Assembly (NCBI GenBank): GCA_958296095.1 | Contig: OY282434.1 | Span: 2,386,001 to 2,450,000 of the forward strand | DNA: 64,000 nucleotides | Source of the DNA: an uncultured Oligoflexales bacterium | GTDB lineage: Bacteria > Bdellovibrionota_B > Oligoflexia > Oligoflexales > JAPPIL01 | Direction: 5' to 3' | In this document: positions 27,701-36,734 of the stretch, one piece after another | Numbering within the stretch: position 1 is the stretch's first letter | How the letters are laid out: every line of letters starts with the position of its first letter | Position numbers and translations under genes: made by a program | The notes under the pieces: generated by a model | The model's database searches: none | What the model was told of the DNA's origin: nothing | What the model saw: the letters and a program-made list of their open reading frames with translations, nothing else

Positions 27701-28342
27701 ACGCGGCTGGGGATGCTGAGGCAGGCTAAGGTGCAGCTACGCAAAGCCCTCGATCGTGACGACAGCGATGCGATGCGACAAGGCTATCAAGCCCTCGTCG
27801 AGGTCTACCGCCGTTTTAACGTTGATGTGCCACCAGCACTCAAACGTGAGGTGGAGCAGATTGAAATGGATCTGCGTATCAGCGACGAAGAACGTCTATC
27901 GGTGACCGAGTTGCTGCCACATCTGGCGGCACTGGTGCAGATGAATAGCAGCGACGATCCCGCGGCGAAGAGAGCCATCTATCGCCAAATCAGTGCCTAT
28001 GTTGATGGTGAGCAACCTGCACGGGCGCTGAGCCATGCCGATGCCGAGCGCGTCTTGAACTTCGTCATGCTCAACCCACCGTTTCCAACCTCGCTCAATT
28101 ACAGGGTCAGCGATCTAGGCGTTGTTATCGGTGCGGTAACGACGACAGTGATGGCGAGCTGGTTTTTCCGTAACAGCTTCAACCTCAAGCGGTTACGGGA
28201 GGTGGTACCCTACGTGTTAGCTGGCTCAACCATATACGCAGGCACGTGGCTGTTGCTGGAGAAAAATAACACCCGCAAAATCTGGCGTTTCATCAGGGAA
28301 GACCTGCTCGGCTATCCGCCCGATGACGCGCCACAGTACTGA
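24749..28342 (+). CDS. Large exported membrane protein, tandem paralogue 1
   Basis: 1,197 residues; start fixed by GGAGGGGCT before ATG. Signal peptide (residues 1-26, LALPLSLRAEG). Residues 50-300 are beta-rich with the shared motif DGNSGDRYHLAGTEGGLP; about 300-430 are helical and charged. Membrane segments: about 470-495 (ATAAGIGGLGLISYAAARAL), 533-553 (ATVLGVAIIPAVAAVGWLTA), two around 920-970 (MLVMMQVIISGGIVTRFLI, FFRIFWGVWGYAWPWIVY) and two near the C-terminus (GVVIGAVTTTVMASWFF, YVLAGSTIYAGTWLLLEK). The neighbour at 28616 is collinear with it throughout, so they arose by tandem duplication. No known family recognised; probably an inner-membrane or envelope complex subunit. Confidence 0.8.
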   Translation: MNSDLLSKCLVATLVVQLALPLSLRAEGLSQPEFFVPPQRAGEPLPAELAAIVAELEQADEHTPVQGIPDPFHLTQQYLLVMRSDGNSGDRYHLAGTEGGLPPIVPQPNAVQAVNFGGNLALRYKHGVHVIESITPALIAYDRELLVVVATDASVYALDMTFARRNLFKAPLPVHKVPMTVESEDLSGLQAGFITRGFNPFTQVLTERDTRQSLSATRRFTAGDLVLWREHEEQRVLLSVVARNFIVAAINNGNHLLGSLALALRKEPAAALGEALKFERQQGQQFDDQQLNRHQRQSSAASKQVLQNMGVERLQEILLNDIEMNNYRDDFTYAQWQRDYLLLKKQAEVTVKQLRRKLIKDGTTKKHITALEQQLHHGDLGGSWLMLSKLYVEEARGLLIDRITALKSARTPAATAKIAELERIVAANDFHRLWHEPQLLASEAERLDPARLRVSRFFYQHLSGDDLRYLAATAAGIGGLGLISYAAARALKTGFSLAQYWPPAPFRIKDLPAHSVTKRGTAQVAAIRVGYSRYLKMATVLGVAIIPAVAAVGWLTARSSGEDWDFRKQLTLMGIRACATLAQPFWHYLANFTGQKTLMPSLAAQLSPFTAVRGDSELGASIGLQASESVRIGWLPFSPEKDDEALRRRAIMVLQQQRVRAQGLGWEMAARIIWQEWLKQHHDAAYDDLATVVLQSGFQQRWKRLAVGLEAEIARLQREGIFPDLRTVSYEKVHDFLTRTKPHVLEVTYHDNLLRNAGRAVRGFGDRSLAYLATVATDDVNFLRTVDPDDFVSSKVWHMFMVDFFTVVALEGTFGSRSLVFGSADDLQHLLATNKFPFMHLQHRYTMADQIYAYQVRAQGRYSLVFQMLEKIKESDYAPLEETLLVGKENPQSFVAGLADLGGNSLDLRNVDYGTRFVRALSAMLVMMQVIISGGIVTRFLIAKASINSVLPQIFFRIFWGVWGYAWPWIVYNSSEHLREAKHDTRLGMLRQAKVQLRKALDRDDSDAMRQGYQALVEVYRRFNVDVPPALKREVEQIEMDLRISDEERLSVTELLPHLAALVQMNSSDDPAAKRAIYRQISAYVDGEQPARALSHADAERVLNFVMLNPPFPTSLNYRVSDLGVVIGAVTTTVMASWFFRNSFNLKRLREVVPYVLAGSTIYAGTWLLLEKNNTRKIWRFIREDLLGYPPDDAPQY

Positions 28343-28356
28343 TGCCTGGCTCTTAC

Positions 28357-28374
28357 GGTGGGCGCGTGCCCACC
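28357..28374. terminator. GGTGGGC-GCGT-GCCCACC hairpin
   Basis: Perfect 7-bp GC-rich stem with a 4-base loop, 15 bases after the stop of the first large paralogue. There is no following T-run, so it may be an attenuating or mRNA-protecting hairpin and not an intrinsic terminator. Confidence 0.4.
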
Positions 28375-28615
28375 ACACATGCTGACTGTTCGCGGCTACG
28401 AGGCTTTAACTATTTGCTAGCACAAGACTTTTCATTTTTGCAGCCGATGGTGGCAGGGCGGCAGAGCTAACTTGTCGGGGGTGGATTATCAAAGACACCA
28501 TTAAGAATTAAGAAAAAATGAAAATATATGTTAAAAATTTAACGTTAATGTGGTATGGTTCGTGGTTTGGCGGGGGGAGCTTTCGTTTCAACCTAGTAAA
28601 GTAAGGGGGAACATT

Positions 28616-31600
28616 GTGAGCGGTAAATTTTGGCGCGTTTTTGTAAGAAACACCTTGATCGCGCTGGTGGTGGCGACTGTCGCAGTGCCACTGCAGCTGG
28701 TTGCCGCGGCAGGTGCGGAGCGTGACGATGTCACACCTAGAAAAGCACCGCGGTTGCAGGCTCAGCTGGAGGCATTGCACGACGATCCGGTGGTGAAGGA
28801 CGCGATGGCAAGCGTTGAGGAGATCATCACAGAACTGGAGCAAGCTGACACAGAAACTTACCCGCAACACATTTCAGACCCCTTCCATCTTACCTCACAA
28901 TACCTGTTGACCATGCGTGCTGATGGCAACAGCGGCGACCGCTATCACTTGGCGGGCACGGAGGGCGGCTTGCCTCGCATCATTCCCCAGCCAGATATGG
29001 TGAAGGCGGTCATCTATAATGGCAAATTAGCGTTTCGTTACAAGCATGGCCTGCATGTCATTGATAGCATTGAGCCGATGGTGGTGGCCTCCGATGACGA
29101 ATTGCTGGTGCTGGTAGATAAGGATGGCAATGTTTTCGCGGCCGACATGGTGTTTGTGCGGCAGGAACTGTTTAAAGCTCCTGTTCCTCTGCACGAGGTG
29201 GGCATAGAAATTACCTCGCAGGACTTGCGTGGCTTGCAGTTAAGTTATGTTACGCGGGGGTTTAGCCCTTTTCCCTACGAATTGAGTGAGGCGGGTGAAT
29301 TGTTGGCAGTTGACCCGACACGTCGTTTCACCGCGGGCGATCTGGTCGTGTGGCGTGCGCGGGACGATGAGCAGAGGGTGCTGTTAAGCGTTATCGCGCG
29401 TGATGTCATCGTCGATGCGATCAACAACGGCAATCACTTGCTTGGTAATCTTGCTTACGCGCTCAGGAAGGATAAACCAGCACAAGTCGGCGCGCTGATC
29501 GCGGCAGAGAGGGAGCAGGAAGGCCGTCAGCTGGACGCGGCTGCATTACAACGCTATCGCGACGGGGCCTCAGCCCAGTCAGAACAAGTATTGCAGAGCA
29601 TGCGGGTGGAACGTCTCCAGAACATGATCGCTAACGATGTGCGCCGCAACTCGTATCGCGATGAGTTCACCTATGCGACCTGGCAGCGCGATTACCTCAT
29701 CGTTAGAGATCAGGCTGAGGCGTTGGTTAAAAAGCTAGAGGGAAAATTTATCAAGGATGCGGTCGATAAGAAAAAAATCGACAACTTGAAAGCGCAGCTG
29801 CGCAAGGGTGACTTCGCATCGTCATGGATCATGTTGAGCAAACTGTATCTGGAGGAAAGCCAGGATCTGGTTATCGATCGTATCAATAGCTTGAAAACAC
29901 TGCGCACCCCTGAGTCTAATGCCAAGATTGCTGAGTTGGAAGGCATTCTGCAGGCTCAAGACTATGAGCGTCTGTGGAATGAGCCAGAGCTGTTTGCTGA
30001 TACCGATGCCAGCGGACAGGCGCTATCTCCCTTGCGCAAAAAACTCAACCGAGCCGCTTACAAGTATCTTGATAGCGATAGTTTACGCAGCTTTGCCTCG
30101 ACGACATTGGGCTTGGGAGTTCTCGGTAGCGCAGGCATTGGCTTGGCCTGGGCGTTGAAGACGGGCTTTAGCCTGTCGCGCATTTGGCCCCCCGATCCAT
30201 TAAAGGTGCGTGACATGCCGCCGCGCATGGAATTGGGACATAAGCTGGATAACCACCACTATCGCAAAATCAGGAAAGGCTATTCCCGTTTTGTAGTACG
30301 TGGCATGTTAGTTGGATTGGCATTTATCCCCGCGGCGGCGATTATCGGCCACTTTGCCGCCCGTGGCAGCGGACATGATTGGGATTTTCGCCGCCAACTG
30401 ATGTTGCAAGGTATGCGTCTCTACGCAACGCTATCTCTTCCCTTTTGGCACTACGTCTCGAAGTCACTGGGGCAGACGACACTGATGCCAGCGATGGCTG
30501 CGGAGGTGTCACCGTTTGCCGTGGTCAATGGCAACTCGGCTGTAGGCGAAAGCATCGGCCTTGCACCCTCCGAGACGATTCGGGTTGGGTTTCAGGTGCC
30601 GCGCGCACAGAGCGAAGATGAGGAAGCTTTGCGGCGGCGGGCGATTACCATGTTGCAACAGCAGCGTGCCAGAGCGCAGGGACTTGGCTGGGAGATAGCG
30701 GCGCGTATCGTCTTGCGTGACTACCTGCAGCGACGCGGCAGCGGGGCGGAGATCGATCGCGAGGCGTTTATTGCCCACATCGAGCACAGCAGCTTCAAGG
30801 ACAAGTGGAAGAAGTTGGCGGCGGGGCTTGAAGAAGAAGTCTACCGTCTGCACACACAGGGTATCTTTGGTGATCTGCGTGAAGTGCGCTACCAATACGT
30901 CTACGACTTTTTGCACAAGACCAAGCCACAACTGCTAGATGCTTCTAACTATGACAGGATTCAGCACAGGGCTGTCAGCTGGCTGGATGGTGCCGCGAAG
31001 ACGAGCGGTAAGTGGCTGGCCACGGTTGCAACCGATAACGTTAATTTCTTGCGTCTTGCCGATCCCGACGACTTCCTCTCGTCGATGAACTGGACCGTGT
31101 TTATGGTCGATTTCCTTACCTCGACCGTCTACGAAAGCACGTATGGCGGGAGATCACATATTTTCAGTCCGAAGGTGCTGGATAAGAACAACAAGGGTAT
31201 TGGCAACTTGTCTGCTACCAACCGCTTCCCATACTGGAATCCTGAGCATGCTAACGACTTAGTCGGTCAGGTTTGGGCGTATCAAGTCATCGTCCACGGC
31301 CGCTACTCGCTCGTCTTCCAGATGCTGCAGCGGATAGAGGAAAGCGACTATCGCCCGATGGAAGAGCTGCTGGTGGCAGGGCGTGAGCAGACCCAGGGCT
31401 TCTGGGCGGGGTTGCTGGATTTCAGCAGCAATAGCCTTGATTTGCGCAACGTTGACTATGGGAGCAAATACACAGGTGAGCTGTTTGTTAGAATGACTAT
31501 GCTTCAAATCTGGCTGTTCTGGGCTATCTTCGGGCGCTCTCTCATCTCTAAAATACCTTTCGGTAAAATCGGGCCGCAGTCGGCGTACTCCTTCTTCTGG

Positions 31601-32320
31601 GGTGCCTGGGCGTTCGGATGGCCTTGGCTCGCTCTCTACTCCACGGAGCAACTGCGAGAGAACAAAAACGACCTTCGCAACGGACTTTTCACCCAGGGCA
31701 AGGTGCAGTTTAAAAAAGCACTGACGCTTGCAGACGCTGAGGGGCTGCAAGAAGCTCATGACAGTGTCGTGGCAGTTTACCGTGAATTTGCCGACGAGCC
31801 GCCCGCGGCATTGCTCAGGGAGGTGCGTAACGTTGAACGCGACCTGCACGTGCGTGCCGAAGATAGCCTGTCTGCAGAGATACTGCTCCCTTATCTGGGG
31901 CTGCTGGTGCGCATGAAGAATACCGCTTCCGTGGTCGCCAAGCGGGACATCTATCGTCAGCTGGTGTCCCTGATCGAAGACCCACAGCAGGGCTACACGG
32001 TAAGCGAGGCCGAAGCTGAGCAGCTGTTACAGTTCTTGATGGCTACGCCACCGTTTCCCGCCCACTTAAACCCTGTGGCGGGAGTGCTGGCTACTGTGGT
32101 AGCGGCAGCGCTGACTACTATCTGGGGGTCTAGCTTTATGCGTAAGACCTACGGGAGGGGTGTCAGTACTTGGGGCGGCGCGCTGCCTTGGGTAGGCGCA
32201 AGTATCGGCATGTATACACTGGTTTGGGTGCTGACCAGCAAGCACAACGCGCGGCGGGCAATCGACTTCGTGCGCGAGGATGTGCTCGGCTACCCCGAAG
32301 CACGGACAAAGGATTACTGA
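28616..32320 (+). CDS. Large exported membrane protein, tandem paralogue 2
   Basis: The frame opens at ATG 28550, but GTG 28616 follows AAGGGGGAACATT and begins a signal peptide (MSGKFWRVFVRNTLIALVVA...), giving 1,234 residues. It matches paralogue 1 along its length: DGNSGDRYHLAGTEGGLP, RFTAGDLVVWRARDDEQRVL, NNGNHLLGNLAYALRK, HDWDFRRQLMLQGMR, SNSLDLRNVDYGSKYTGELF, and the C-terminal VREDVLGYPEA against REDLLGYPPD. The same membrane segments are present. The two copies have diverged substantially, so both are probably kept for distinct roles or as a heteromer. Its own AT-rich upstream region (28500-28560) may hold a separate promoter. Confidence 0.8.
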   Translation: MSGKFWRVFVRNTLIALVVATVAVPLQLVAAAGAERDDVTPRKAPRLQAQLEALHDDPVVKDAMASVEEIITELEQADTETYPQHISDPFHLTSQYLLTMRADGNSGDRYHLAGTEGGLPRIIPQPDMVKAVIYNGKLAFRYKHGLHVIDSIEPMVVASDDELLVLVDKDGNVFAADMVFVRQELFKAPVPLHEVGIEITSQDLRGLQLSYVTRGFSPFPYELSEAGELLAVDPTRRFTAGDLVVWRARDDEQRVLLSVIARDVIVDAINNGNHLLGNLAYALRKDKPAQVGALIAAEREQEGRQLDAAALQRYRDGASAQSEQVLQSMRVERLQNMIANDVRRNSYRDEFTYATWQRDYLIVRDQAEALVKKLEGKFIKDAVDKKKIDNLKAQLRKGDFASSWIMLSKLYLEESQDLVIDRINSLKTLRTPESNAKIAELEGILQAQDYERLWNEPELFADTDASGQALSPLRKKLNRAAYKYLDSDSLRSFASTTLGLGVLGSAGIGLAWALKTGFSLSRIWPPDPLKVRDMPPRMELGHKLDNHHYRKIRKGYSRFVVRGMLVGLAFIPAAAIIGHFAARGSGHDWDFRRQLMLQGMRLYATLSLPFWHYVSKSLGQTTLMPAMAAEVSPFAVVNGNSAVGESIGLAPSETIRVGFQVPRAQSEDEEALRRRAITMLQQQRARAQGLGWEIAARIVLRDYLQRRGSGAEIDREAFIAHIEHSSFKDKWKKLAAGLEEEVYRLHTQGIFGDLREVRYQYVYDFLHKTKPQLLDASNYDRIQHRAVSWLDGAAKTSGKWLATVATDNVNFLRLADPDDFLSSMNWTVFMVDFLTSTVYESTYGGRSHIFSPKVLDKNNKGIGNLSATNRFPYWNPEHANDLVGQVWAYQVIVHGRYSLVFQMLQRIEESDYRPMEELLVAGREQTQGFWAGLLDFSSNSLDLRNVDYGSKYTGELFVRMTMLQIWLFWAIFGRSLISKIPFGKIGPQSAYSFFWGAWAFGWPWLALYSTEQLRENKNDLRNGLFTQGKVQFKKALTLADAEGLQEAHDSVVAVYREFADEPPAALLREVRNVERDLHVRAEDSLSAEILLPYLGLLVRMKNTASVVAKRDIYRQLVSLIEDPQQGYTVSEAEAEQLLQFLMATPPFPAHLNPVAGVLATVVAAALTTIWGSSFMRKTYGRGVSTWGGALPWVGASIGMYTLVWVLTSKHNARRAIDFVREDVLGYPEARTKDY

Positions 32321-32409
32321 CATGTTGCCGCGGCAACCGTTACGCCTGCCACTGCACTTTAACTGGGTGAGTGGTGGGCATGCCGCGTAGGGTGTTTGTT
32401 GTGTTGCGA

Positions 32410-33555
32410 TTACGAACGCATTCGGCGTAGCTTCCAGCTCCTTGGCCACAGCGATTCGCCGAGCGGTCGATTGTTTTTGCGCCACACCAGCAGTAATGCC
32501 CCCCCGACAAGTAGCAGATGTGGTAGCCAGATGGCGAGAGCGGGGGAAAGTAGCTCACGGTGCGCGGCGAATTCGCAGACCGAGCCGAGACTGAAGCAAG
32601 CAAAAACGGTTAGCACGGTATAGAGCAGAGAGAGGCTGCGGCCGCGGCGCAGACGACTAATGCCGAGCAGCATGCCCAACGCGGCAAAGGCCAACACTAG
32701 CAGTGGTCGTCCGAGACGGCGTTGCCACAGCAGTTGTGTGCTTACCGAGGGTGGTTCATCATGCGTATCAATCTCCCGCAAGTGTCGCCACAGGGCCAGG
32801 GGGTAGAGGCGACGGGCATCAAAGCCGCGCTTGTATCCCGACAGGTGTTGATAGACGATGTGCACGAGGTCGAGATTCCAGCGCTCGAATTGCAGCACGG
32901 TGTTGCTGGTGTAGATAGCTCCATGCTCGAAGACGAGGTGCAGGCGGCCCGCGGCTGCCGACCCTTCAAGCTGCGCGGTGCGGGCGCTAACGACGAAATC
33001 GTTGTGCGGCTCAGCCTGCGGTGCGAGCACGACGTTGTGATAGCGTTCCCCCGCGGCGCTAACTCGCTGCACGTGCAACACATAGCCAGGGATGGCCCGA
33101 AAAAACACCCCGGCCCGCAACTGCTGGCGAATATTAGCCACCTTTTGATAGGCTTTGCGGTGTGAAAAGCTTACCAACTCCTGTCTTCCCCACGGGTCGA
33201 GGTAGAGAGATGCCACAAGGGTAAGCACATAGAAGAGACTCGCTACTCCCAGCACGACGCACAAGACTCTGCGTAGCGAGTAGCCTATGGCCAACAGTGC
33301 GGTCAATTCACCGCTGCGGTTGAGGCGTTCAAGGGCGAGCATGGTCGCGAACAGCAGTGTAGTTGGAATGGTTACGGGTGCGGTTGAAACGACTTCAAAC
33401 AGCACGGGAAGCAAAATATTTTCGAGACTGAGGCCAAGTCGAAACAGCATTTCTGACAGGCGCAGCAGTTGCGAAATGAACACCACCGTGTTCACCACCA
33501 CGAACGCAGTGGCAAACTGGGTCAAGATTTCTTTGGCGAGGTAACGAGCCAGCAC
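32410..33555 (-). CDS. lptF: LptF/LptG (YjgP/YjgQ) family permease
   Basis: 381 residues. Three N-terminal membrane helices (about 10-33, 50-77, 96-120), a periplasmic jellyroll-like domain (about 130-270) and three C-terminal helices (LVLAFAALGMLLGIS, LLYTVLTVFACFSLG, LAIWLPHLLLVGGALLLVW). The N-terminus ARYLAKEILTQFATAFVVVN and SGELTALLAIGYSLRRV resemble LptF more than LptG. LptF and LptG form the inner-membrane part of the LptB2FG transporter that extracts lipopolysaccharide. The gene is convergent with paralogue 2 and divergent from the penicillin-binding protein gene. Confidence 0.85.
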   Translation of the reverse strand: MLARYLAKEILTQFATAFVVVNTVVFISQLLRLSEMLFRLGLSLENILLPVLFEVVSTAPVTIPTTLLFATMLALERLNRSGELTALLAIGYSLRRVLCVVLGVASLFYVLTLVASLYLDPWGRQELVSFSHRKAYQKVANIRQQLRAGVFFRAIPGYVLHVQRVSAAGERYHNVVLAPQAEPHNDFVVSARTAQLEGSAAAGRLHLVFEHGAIYTSNTVLQFERWNLDLVHIVYQHLSGYKRGFDARRLYPLALWRHLREIDTHDEPPSVSTQLLWQRRLGRPLLVLAFAALGMLLGISRLRRGRSLSLLYTVLTVFACFSLGSVCEFAAHRELLSPALAIWLPHLLLVGGALLLVWRKNNRPLGESLWPRSWKLRRMRS

Positions 33556-33663
33556 TGTATGTCTCGTGCCAATGGACAGAGCGCCTGCGCGAGCGGCACA
33601 CTTCGTGGTATACTATAACGGTGACCCAGACGCGGAGTTTTTGTGTAACCACGTGGGATCGTG

Positions 33664-34830
33664 ATGGCAATACGCTGGCTATGTCTCCTGTTGTCCCTGC
33701 TCAGCTTGCCTCTGGAGGCGGCAGTCATGCCATTGCAGTTGCCCGCGCAGTTACCCGCGGCAGACCGCGATGGTGTTATCCGCCTCGCGGCGCGGGGCAC
33801 GAAGTTGCCGCTGACGGTGCAGCCAGCCTTGCAACAGCACCTCAGTCGTTTTATCGCCAACCGTGGCAACCCGATCGCGGCGGTGGTCGTGGTTGATGTA
33901 GCCACGGGCGCAATTCTCGCGCTCGCCCAGGGACGGCGACCACAACAGTGGGGACAACGGCAACACACGGGTCTGTTTGCAGAATTTCCCGCCGCATCGC
34001 TGTTCAAAATTGTGACCTCCGCGGCCTTGCTGGATACCGCCAAGGCCCGGGCTGAGCAGCCGCTTGGCTTCGCAGGAGGTTGTGGTGAGGTGCGTGCCGA
34101 TGGCACTTGGATAAGGGATAACACGCGCCGCAAATTCAGCTTGCCACGTGCCTATGCGCTGTCCTGCAACGGCTACTATGCCAGTATGGCTGTCAATCAC
34201 CTCGGCTTAGGCGTTATCACACAATATGCACGGCGCTTGCGCTTTGGAGCATCGCCACCCGCAGACTTCTACATTCCTCCCAGTCCACTGACTCCACCGA
34301 CCGCGGCCAAGGTCTCTGCACACACCGTCGGCGAGTACGCCGCGGGCTTTGGGCGGGTTGGTATCAGCGCCCTGCACGCCGCCTGGCTACACCTCGTTAT
34401 CGCGAGCGGCGGTAAGCTACGACGGCTGAAAATTTTACAAGCCAACGTCGCGGCAAAAGCAAGCAGTACGGGTGCGGCCCAGCAATTGCTCGACAAGACA
34501 ACTAGTGCGGCGTTGTTGCGTATTATGGCAGGCACGGTCAACGGTGGCTCAGCTACCTATGCATTTCGTTCCCGCAAGTATCGCCGCCTCCGTCACCTGA
34601 TCGGTGGTAAAACAGGCACGCTTTACAGCAAGGCACTGTCTGGCATCAACACCTGGTTTGCAGGGCTGATGCCAGTTGCTAATCCCCGTGTCGTCGTTGC
34701 CGCCATCGTGGTAATTCCCCGCGCGTGGATCATCAAAGGCCCCAATCTCGCCGCGGAAGCGTTCTGGGCTTACCAGCATGTCTATCGTCCCTCCCGCCTT
34801 ACGGTTGCGGGGCGAGACCGGGTGCATTAG
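33664..34830 (+). CDS. Penicillin-binding transpeptidase
   Basis: About 388 residues (GTG 33661 is an alternative start). Signal peptide (residues 1-20). A single transpeptidase domain with the three active-site motifs: SLFK (Ser at 113), SCN (168-170) and KTG (317-319), numbered from the GTG. It is short for class B penicillin-binding proteins, lacking the N-terminal dimerisation domain, and has no transmembrane anchor beyond the signal. It would cross-link peptidoglycan or act as a D,D-carboxypeptidase-like enzyme in the periplasm. Its neighbours lptF and ftsK fit an envelope and division context. Confidence 0.88.
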   Translation: MAIRWLCLLLSLLSLPLEAAVMPLQLPAQLPAADRDGVIRLAARGTKLPLTVQPALQQHLSRFIANRGNPIAAVVVVDVATGAILALAQGRRPQQWGQRQHTGLFAEFPAASLFKIVTSAALLDTAKARAEQPLGFAGGCGEVRADGTWIRDNTRRKFSLPRAYALSCNGYYASMAVNHLGLGVITQYARRLRFGASPPADFYIPPSPLTPPTAAKVSAHTVGEYAAGFGRVGISALHAAWLHLVIASGGKLRRLKILQANVAAKASSTGAAQQLLDKTTSAALLRIMAGTVNGGSATYAFRSRKYRRLRHLIGGKTGTLYSKALSGINTWFAGLMPVANPRVVVAAIVVIPRAWIIKGPNLAAEAFWAYQHVYRPSRLTVAGRDRVH

Positions 34831-34887
34831 TTGTGGGGGGCAACTAATTCCACCTGCGCGCCTTTGCTCTTGCCGCTAGCTGTCGAA

Positions 34888-34905
34888 GCCGCCACGCGGG
34901 GCGGC
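34888..34905. other. GCCGCC-ACGCGG-GGCGGC hairpin
   Basis: Perfect 6-bp stem between the penicillin-binding protein stop and ftsK. No T-run follows, so termination is uncertain. Confidence 0.35.
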
Positions 34906-34939
34906 ACTGGGTCGGCAGTATTCCTGTAATATCAAGGCA

Positions 34940-34969
34940 TTGCACTAGCACGGGGATCTCTGTGATAAA
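34940..34969 (+). promoter_or_regulatory. Candidate sigma-70 promoter for ftsK
   Basis: TTGCAC (34940-34945), an 18-base gap, then GATAAA (34964-34969) with an upstream TGT resembling an extended -10. It lies about 45 bases before the ftsK ATG. Confidence 0.4.
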
Positions 34970-35012
34970 ATATTAGGCATGGGTAGATATTTTTTCCCGT
35001 GAGGATAAGGCG

Positions 35013-36734
35013 ATGCGCAAGGCAACGTTTTTTTTGCTGAGCGGTCTGTGCTGCTACTACTTGCTAGCACTGGGCAGTTTTTCACCACTCGACCCTTCGC
35101 TGGTTGCCGTGAGTGTCGGGGCGGTCGCTACCCTGCACAATCTCGGCGGCGTGTTAGGTGCGCATGTAAGCGGGCTGGTGCTCTACCATCTTGGTCTCGC
35201 GGGTTTTACGCTCCCCCCTGCCTTGCTATACCTGTATGCCTGTCGGCGACGCATCGTGGTCTTGTTGTTCATCGTGCAAATCCTGCTCTGCCTGCTATAT
35301 GCGTTGGAAGTTTACGTCCCCGCAACTTCGCTGTTCGGCATTGAGATGCCTACATCTGGTGTCTACGGACAGGAGTTGGCGGCTCAAGTTAACGCGACGT
35401 TGGGCATCGTCGGGGGACATGTCGTTGCGATAACCCTACTCGGCTACCTCTTGTTGCTCGCTGCCCATGCCGACCTGTTGGCACGGGTGGGACGAGCACT
35501 GGTGAAGCTTCCACCTCGTCGTGCCGCGGGATCGCGTCAGCTACCTGCACAGATAACGGCGGCACCGCAAGAATTGTTTCGGGTCAGCAGTGCAGCAAAA
35601 ACTCCAGATCGTGCCGCACAACACCATCAAACTGCGGCGTTGATTAAAAAAACGCTGCTGGACTTTAAAATTGGTGGTGAAATCCTCGGCTGGCACACGA
35701 CCCCAGTGGTGACGGTGTATGAATTTCAGCCTCAACCTGGCATTCGTCAAGCCCAGATAACCGCGTTGGCAGGCGACCTCGCCTTGGCTCTGCGTGTCAG
35801 TGCTATCATCATTCTGCCACTAGCGGGGCGCAAAGCTCTCGGCATTCAGATTCCCAACCAGCAGCGGCGCACGGTCTACCTCGGTGATATTTTGAGTTCA
35901 ACTGCATTTCAAAAAAACAAATCGCCGTTAAATTTTGCTCTGGGCTGTGACACCAACGGCGACGCGGTGAGCTGTGATTTACAGACTATGCCGCATCTGT
36001 TGATCGCGGGCAGCACAGGGTCTGGCAAGTCCGTCGCCATCAACTCATTGTTGTGCAGCATTCTTAGCCGTGCCAGCGCCGCCCAAGTTAAACTGCTGCT
36101 GGTCGATCCTAAATTACTGGAGCTGTCTGCTTACGACGGCATTCCGCACCTGCTGCAACCCGTGCTCACCGACGTTGAGCAAACACGCAAGGCACTGCAA
36201 ATGATTAGCGAAGAAATGCAACGTCGCTATACCCTGCTGCAACAATTTAACGTGCGTAACATCGAAGCCTTTCATCGCCAATGGGCGCAGCTGCCACGAG
36301 CGGAAAAAAACCATTGGTGTCAGCAACACGGTGATATGCTTAAGCACGGGCAACTACCTTACCTTGTCGTTGTCATCGACGAGCTGGCTGACTTGATGCT
36401 GACCGCACCGCGTGAAATCGAACAGTGTATTCAGGGTATTGCCCAAAAAGCTCGAGCCAGTGGCATCCATCTTGTGCTCGCTACGCAGCGGCCTTCGGTG
36501 GATGTTATTACGGGGGTTATCAAAACCAACTTGCCCTGTCGGATTGCTTTCCGAGTTACCTCTCGCCATGATAGTCGCACCATCCTAGACATCATGGGAG
36601 CAGAAAAACTACTGGGCAAAGGCGACATGCTCTTTCAATGCCCTGGCATGGTGCGCCCCCAACGCATTCAAGGCACGTTGGTCAGCGACGAGGAAGTGCA
36701 GCAGCTCGTGGCAACGTTGCGCGGTGCGAGCTGA
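35013..36734 (+). CDS. ftsK: DNA translocase FtsK, lacking the gamma domain
   Basis: 573 residues. Four N-terminal membrane helices (about 5-165), a short linker, then the alpha/beta motor: Walker A GSTGSGKS (333-340), Walker B LVVVIDE (451-457), and the conserved ATQRPSVDVITGVIKTN and AFRVTSRHDSRTILD stretches. It moves DNA through the septum and helps chromosome dimer resolution. The protein stops just after the motor (SDEEVQQLVATLRGAS). The C-terminal gamma winged-helix domain, which reads KOPS and activates XerD, is missing. The next gene is a 5'-truncated foreign helicase, and the junction carries a repeat-like sequence, so the loss looks like a deletion. Residual function would be non-directional pumping at best. 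Confidence 0.92.
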   Translation: MRKATFFLLSGLCCYYLLALGSFSPLDPSLVAVSVGAVATLHNLGGVLGAHVSGLVLYHLGLAGFTLPPALLYLYACRRRIVVLLFIVQILLCLLYALEVYVPATSLFGIEMPTSGVYGQELAAQVNATLGIVGGHVVAITLLGYLLLLAAHADLLARVGRALVKLPPRRAAGSRQLPAQITAAPQELFRVSSAAKTPDRAAQHHQTAALIKKTLLDFKIGGEILGWHTTPVVTVYEFQPQPGIRQAQITALAGDLALALRVSAIIILPLAGRKALGIQIPNQQRRTVYLGDILSSTAFQKNKSPLNFALGCDTNGDAVSCDLQTMPHLLIAGSTGSGKSVAINSLLCSILSRASAAQVKLLLVDPKLLELSAYDGIPHLLQPVLTDVEQTRKALQMISEEMQRRYTLLQQFNVRNIEAFHRQWAQLPRAEKNHWCQQHGDMLKHGQLPYLVVVIDELADLMLTAPREIEQCIQGIAQKARASGIHLVLATQRPSVDVITGVIKTNLPCRIAFRVTSRHDSRTILDIMGAEKLLGKGDMLFQCPGMVRPQRIQGTLVSDEEVQQLVATLRGAS

